Source of the DNA: Bigelowiella natans CCMP2755
Taxonomy: Eukaryota; Cercozoa; Chlorarachniophyceae
Assembly (NCBI GenBank): GCA_000320545.1
Contig: ADNK01003271.1
Coordinates: 1 to 30,335 of the forward strand
Length of the DNA stretch: 30,335 bases
Reading direction: 5' to 3'
Below, piece after piece: positions 29,103-30,335 of this stretch. The notes beneath the pieces are model-generated. The model was not told the origin of the DNA and did not search any database. It worked only from the letters and a program-made list of their open reading frames with translations. How positions within the stretch are numbered: position 1 is the first letter of the stretch; the number at the start of each line of letters is the position of its first letter. Made by a program: the position numbers and the translations under genes.

Positions 29103-30000
29103 GAATTAGTGAATCGTCATATATCTATGAACATTATTTGTTTTTTGCAGTTAGTTACGGTATTCCATCATCTGTATAGTGTGCGGTCCATCCTGACGGT
29201 AGTTGATGATATGATGATGATGATGATGGTAATGTCCCTGCACTCCTTGAAACGTGAGCAGCTATTTCATTTAAGATAATATAAGAGAAGAAGAAGAAGG
29301 AGGAGGGGGAGGGGGGTTAAATTATCGTTTGGTTCCAAGAGTAGCTAGGTTCTGTGGTGGCTATCTATTACTACGACGATTATTACCTCCCCCCTTAACA
29401 CGCACCCATATACAACTAACAGAACACGATATAGAAGAAGAAGAAGAAGCTGCTACTGCTCCTGCTCTCAAAAGTCTTTTCCCTTCTTTTCCGCTATCCA
29501 ATACTCTAATGTTTAGGCTAAATGACTATCCAATACTCTAATGTTTAGAAGGCTAAATGAGTAGTCAATACATCATAATAATACGTTGGGAAATGGAGAA
29601 TTTTAGTGTTGATAATGTAGAAACACTGGTAGCAGCAGCAGCAGCAGCATTAGCAGTAGCAATAGGAATGTCATCATTTGTTGTCCATGTTAGTGCTGCC
29701 AAGCTTTTCCTACTCTGCGAGATTAATTATTAATGATATCAAAGGCAAATAGCAGCATCAGAAGTAGAATATCGATCATGCTGATTATCAATAAAAGCCT
29801 ACTAGTATGTTTTGCAGAGAAATGACAACATCATGATTTATCCGCTCTCTTTTGTTCCCTGATGATTCTTTTCTTCCTATACGCTCTTCCTCCTCCTCCT
29901 CCTCCTCATCATCATCATGACTATCATCATCATCACCTTTGAATGTCTAACAAGGACAAGCAACTTTCTACGCTGTTTTGCCGCCTCTTTGAGCTTTCGC
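25001..30000 (-). CDS. WW-domain protein, at least 22 exons, at least 433 aa; 5' end not found
   Basis: Exons in gene order: 30000-29937, 29714-29627, 29503-29387, 29192-29159, 28999-28948, 28846-28557, 28229-28186, 28007-27958, 27733-27694, 27483-27430, 27021-26972, 26924-26876, 26757-26732, 26656-26623, 26487-26464, 26347-26295, 25946-25915, 25804-25737, 25576-25534, 25444-25404, 25332-25309, 25026-25001 (TGA). Phases close throughout. Split over exons 4 and 5 is a WW domain: GWTAHYTDDGIPYYYN, ARSSTSTWESP, with Trp-Trp spacing of 22 and the YYY core, the module that binds Pro-rich ligands. Exon 1 is basic (RKLKEAAKQRRKLL). Exon 6 has a run of 11 Asp encoded by a GAT microsatellite and further acidic patches. 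The rest (for example VVVPDKYGFYVILSR, RLLPEFRKIAGGLQEDR, IPGEVWLRLPLDFFHVYG, ending GKGDDLPSRK) is unrecognised. The WW exons are firm; the borders of exons 12, 13, 15 and 19 are chosen by phase and are weaker. Confidence 0.65.
25092..25210. repeat. (AAT)n-(GAT)n and (CA)n repeats in the last WW-gene intron
   Basis: AAT/GAT run at 25086-25124 and CA-rich run at 25161-25209, between exons 21 and 22. Confidence 0.9.
26087..26282. repeat. 102-bp tandem duplication with (GA)n arms
   Basis: Each copy is a GA microsatellite followed by GGAGAAAATGTTGCC[AT]TACA and CGTATTTGATGTAAC. The two copies are offset by 102 bp and differ at one base in the unique part. They lie in the intron between exons 16 and 17 of the WW gene; the second copy ends about 12 bp before exon 16. 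Confidence 0.9.
26534..26584. repeat. (CTT)n microsatellite
   Basis: CTT/CAT run, intronic, between exons 14 and 15 of the WW gene. Confidence 0.9.
27058..27177. repeat. (GTA)n-type and (GAA)n microsatellites
   Basis: GTA-rich run at about 27058-27104 and GAA run at 27137-27175, in the intron between exons 10 and 11 of the WW gene. Confidence 0.9.
27864..27971 (-). repeat. 55-bp tandem duplication spanning the exon 8 donor of the WW gene
   Basis: The copies are 27864-27918 and 27919-27971. The upstream copy in gene sense (higher coordinates) holds the exon 8 end CTCTCTTTCA and donor GTTTGTTC (27957-27956). The other copy lies in the intron and repeats the exon end and donor with a single A/G change in the following bases. 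Confidence 0.9.
28280..28320. repeat. (GGA)n microsatellite
   Basis: About 12 units, in the intron between exons 6 and 7 of the WW gene. Confidence 0.95.
28699..28731 (-). repeat. Coding (GAT)n microsatellite (11 Asp) in WW-gene exon 6
   Basis: On minus the run is read in frame as 11 consecutive Asp codons, all GAT, between ...NDDGIV and VASSFYC. All-identical codons point to repeat slippage rather than selection at each codon. Confidence 0.75.
29003..29031. repeat. (CAG)n repeat adjoining the WW-exon acceptor
   Basis: On the coding strand it reads (CTG)n and ends CTACTGCAAG at exon 5 (28999). The repeat stands where a polypyrimidine tract is expected. Confidence 0.9.
29058..29100. repeat. 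(CA)n-(GA)n compound repeat
   Basis: CA then about 17 GA units, in the intron between WW exons 4 and 5. Confidence 0.95.
29494..29560. repeat. 32-bp tandem duplication at the acceptor of WW-gene exon 3
   Basis: CTATCCAATACTCTAATGTT occurs at 29494 and again at 29526, each followed by GGCTAAATGA (the second copy has two extra bases). Exon 3 begins within the first copy on minus (29503); the second copy is intronic and carries the same AG sites. Confidence 0.9.
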
Positions 30001-30012
30001 CTATATACGACA

Positions 30013-30097
<85 letters not shown>

Positions 30098-30290
30098 CGC
30101 GAGATGGAGAGTAGCTTATGCATTACAATTATTGCGTCTCGCTGAGAGAGAGAGAGAGAGAGTCGTTATCTCTCTTATCGCTACAGAGAGGGGGGGGCGG
30201 GAGTGAGTGTGCGTGTGTGTGAGTGAGAAAGAGAGAGAGAGAGAGAGCGCGTGAGTGTGTGTGTGTGTGTGTCTCTCACACACACACACA

Positions 30291-30335
<45 letters not shown>
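30001..30335. repeat. Microsatellite-dominated right edge: (TA)n, (GA)n, (GT)n, (CA)n, (GA)n
   Basis: TA run 30017-30094 (about 39 units), GA 30144-30161, GT/GA mixtures 30200-30270, CA 30278-30302, GA 30303-30331. In gene sense this is intron or upstream sequence of the WW gene. A short unique island at 30095-30144 could hold an exon but does not join exon 1 in phase. I see no start codon for the WW gene here. Confidence 0.85.

Overview
This is nuclear DNA from an intron-dense eukaryote, most likely a protist. Nothing in it looks prokaryotic: there are no operons, long open frames are rare, and coding capacity is split into exons that are mostly 25-120 bp, flanked by GT...AG introns that are mostly 75-400 bp and packed with microsatellites (TA, GT, GA, GAT/ATC, GTA, GGA, CAG). 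Species cannot be assigned from the window. An ARL2BP (BART) gene fits an organism that makes cilia or flagella at some stage; an intron-dense SAR-type protist such as a rhizarian is a guess only. I built gene models by hand from exon homology, GT/AG sites and codon phase; in the main models the phases close at every junction.

Layout. (1) 1-553, minus: 5' end of ADA2, with the ZZ zinc finger rebuilt across introns. (2) about 740-2080: a compositionally odd non-repetitive block. (3) 2204-2933, minus: complete five-exon ARL2BP. (4) 2934-3650: divergent promoter region. (5) 3651-12770, plus: a 30-exon gene for a 972-residue coiled-coil protein with one transmembrane segment near the C-terminus (golgin-like architecture); its 1.2 kb intron 27 holds a second odd block. 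(6) 12771-14976: possible alternative 3' exons, an orphan exon-like segment and a third odd block. (7) 14977-21059, minus: an 18-exon, 490-residue casein kinase 2 alpha homologue with an N-terminal signal-like segment. (8) 21162-21967, plus: a tentative divergent four-exon gene. (9) 21968-22902: fourth odd block and spacer. (10) 22903-23758, minus: tentative small 79-residue protein. (11) 25001-30000, minus: at least 22 exons of an unrecognised WW-domain protein whose start lies upstream.

How they relate. These are independent housekeeping and regulatory genes: a SAGA/ADA coactivator subunit, an ARL2/3 effector, a probable Golgi or endomembrane tether, a CK2 kinase and a WW adaptor. The shared interest is in genome architecture. 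Simple repeats supply 3' splice sites or coding runs, and short tandem duplications (32-102 bp) repeatedly sit on or beside exon borders, leaving dead copies of splice sites in introns. The most notable single gene is the CK2 alpha homologue, which carries a hydrophobic leader plus basic linker, a DFG motif where CK2 normally has DWG, and no lysine-rich cluster.
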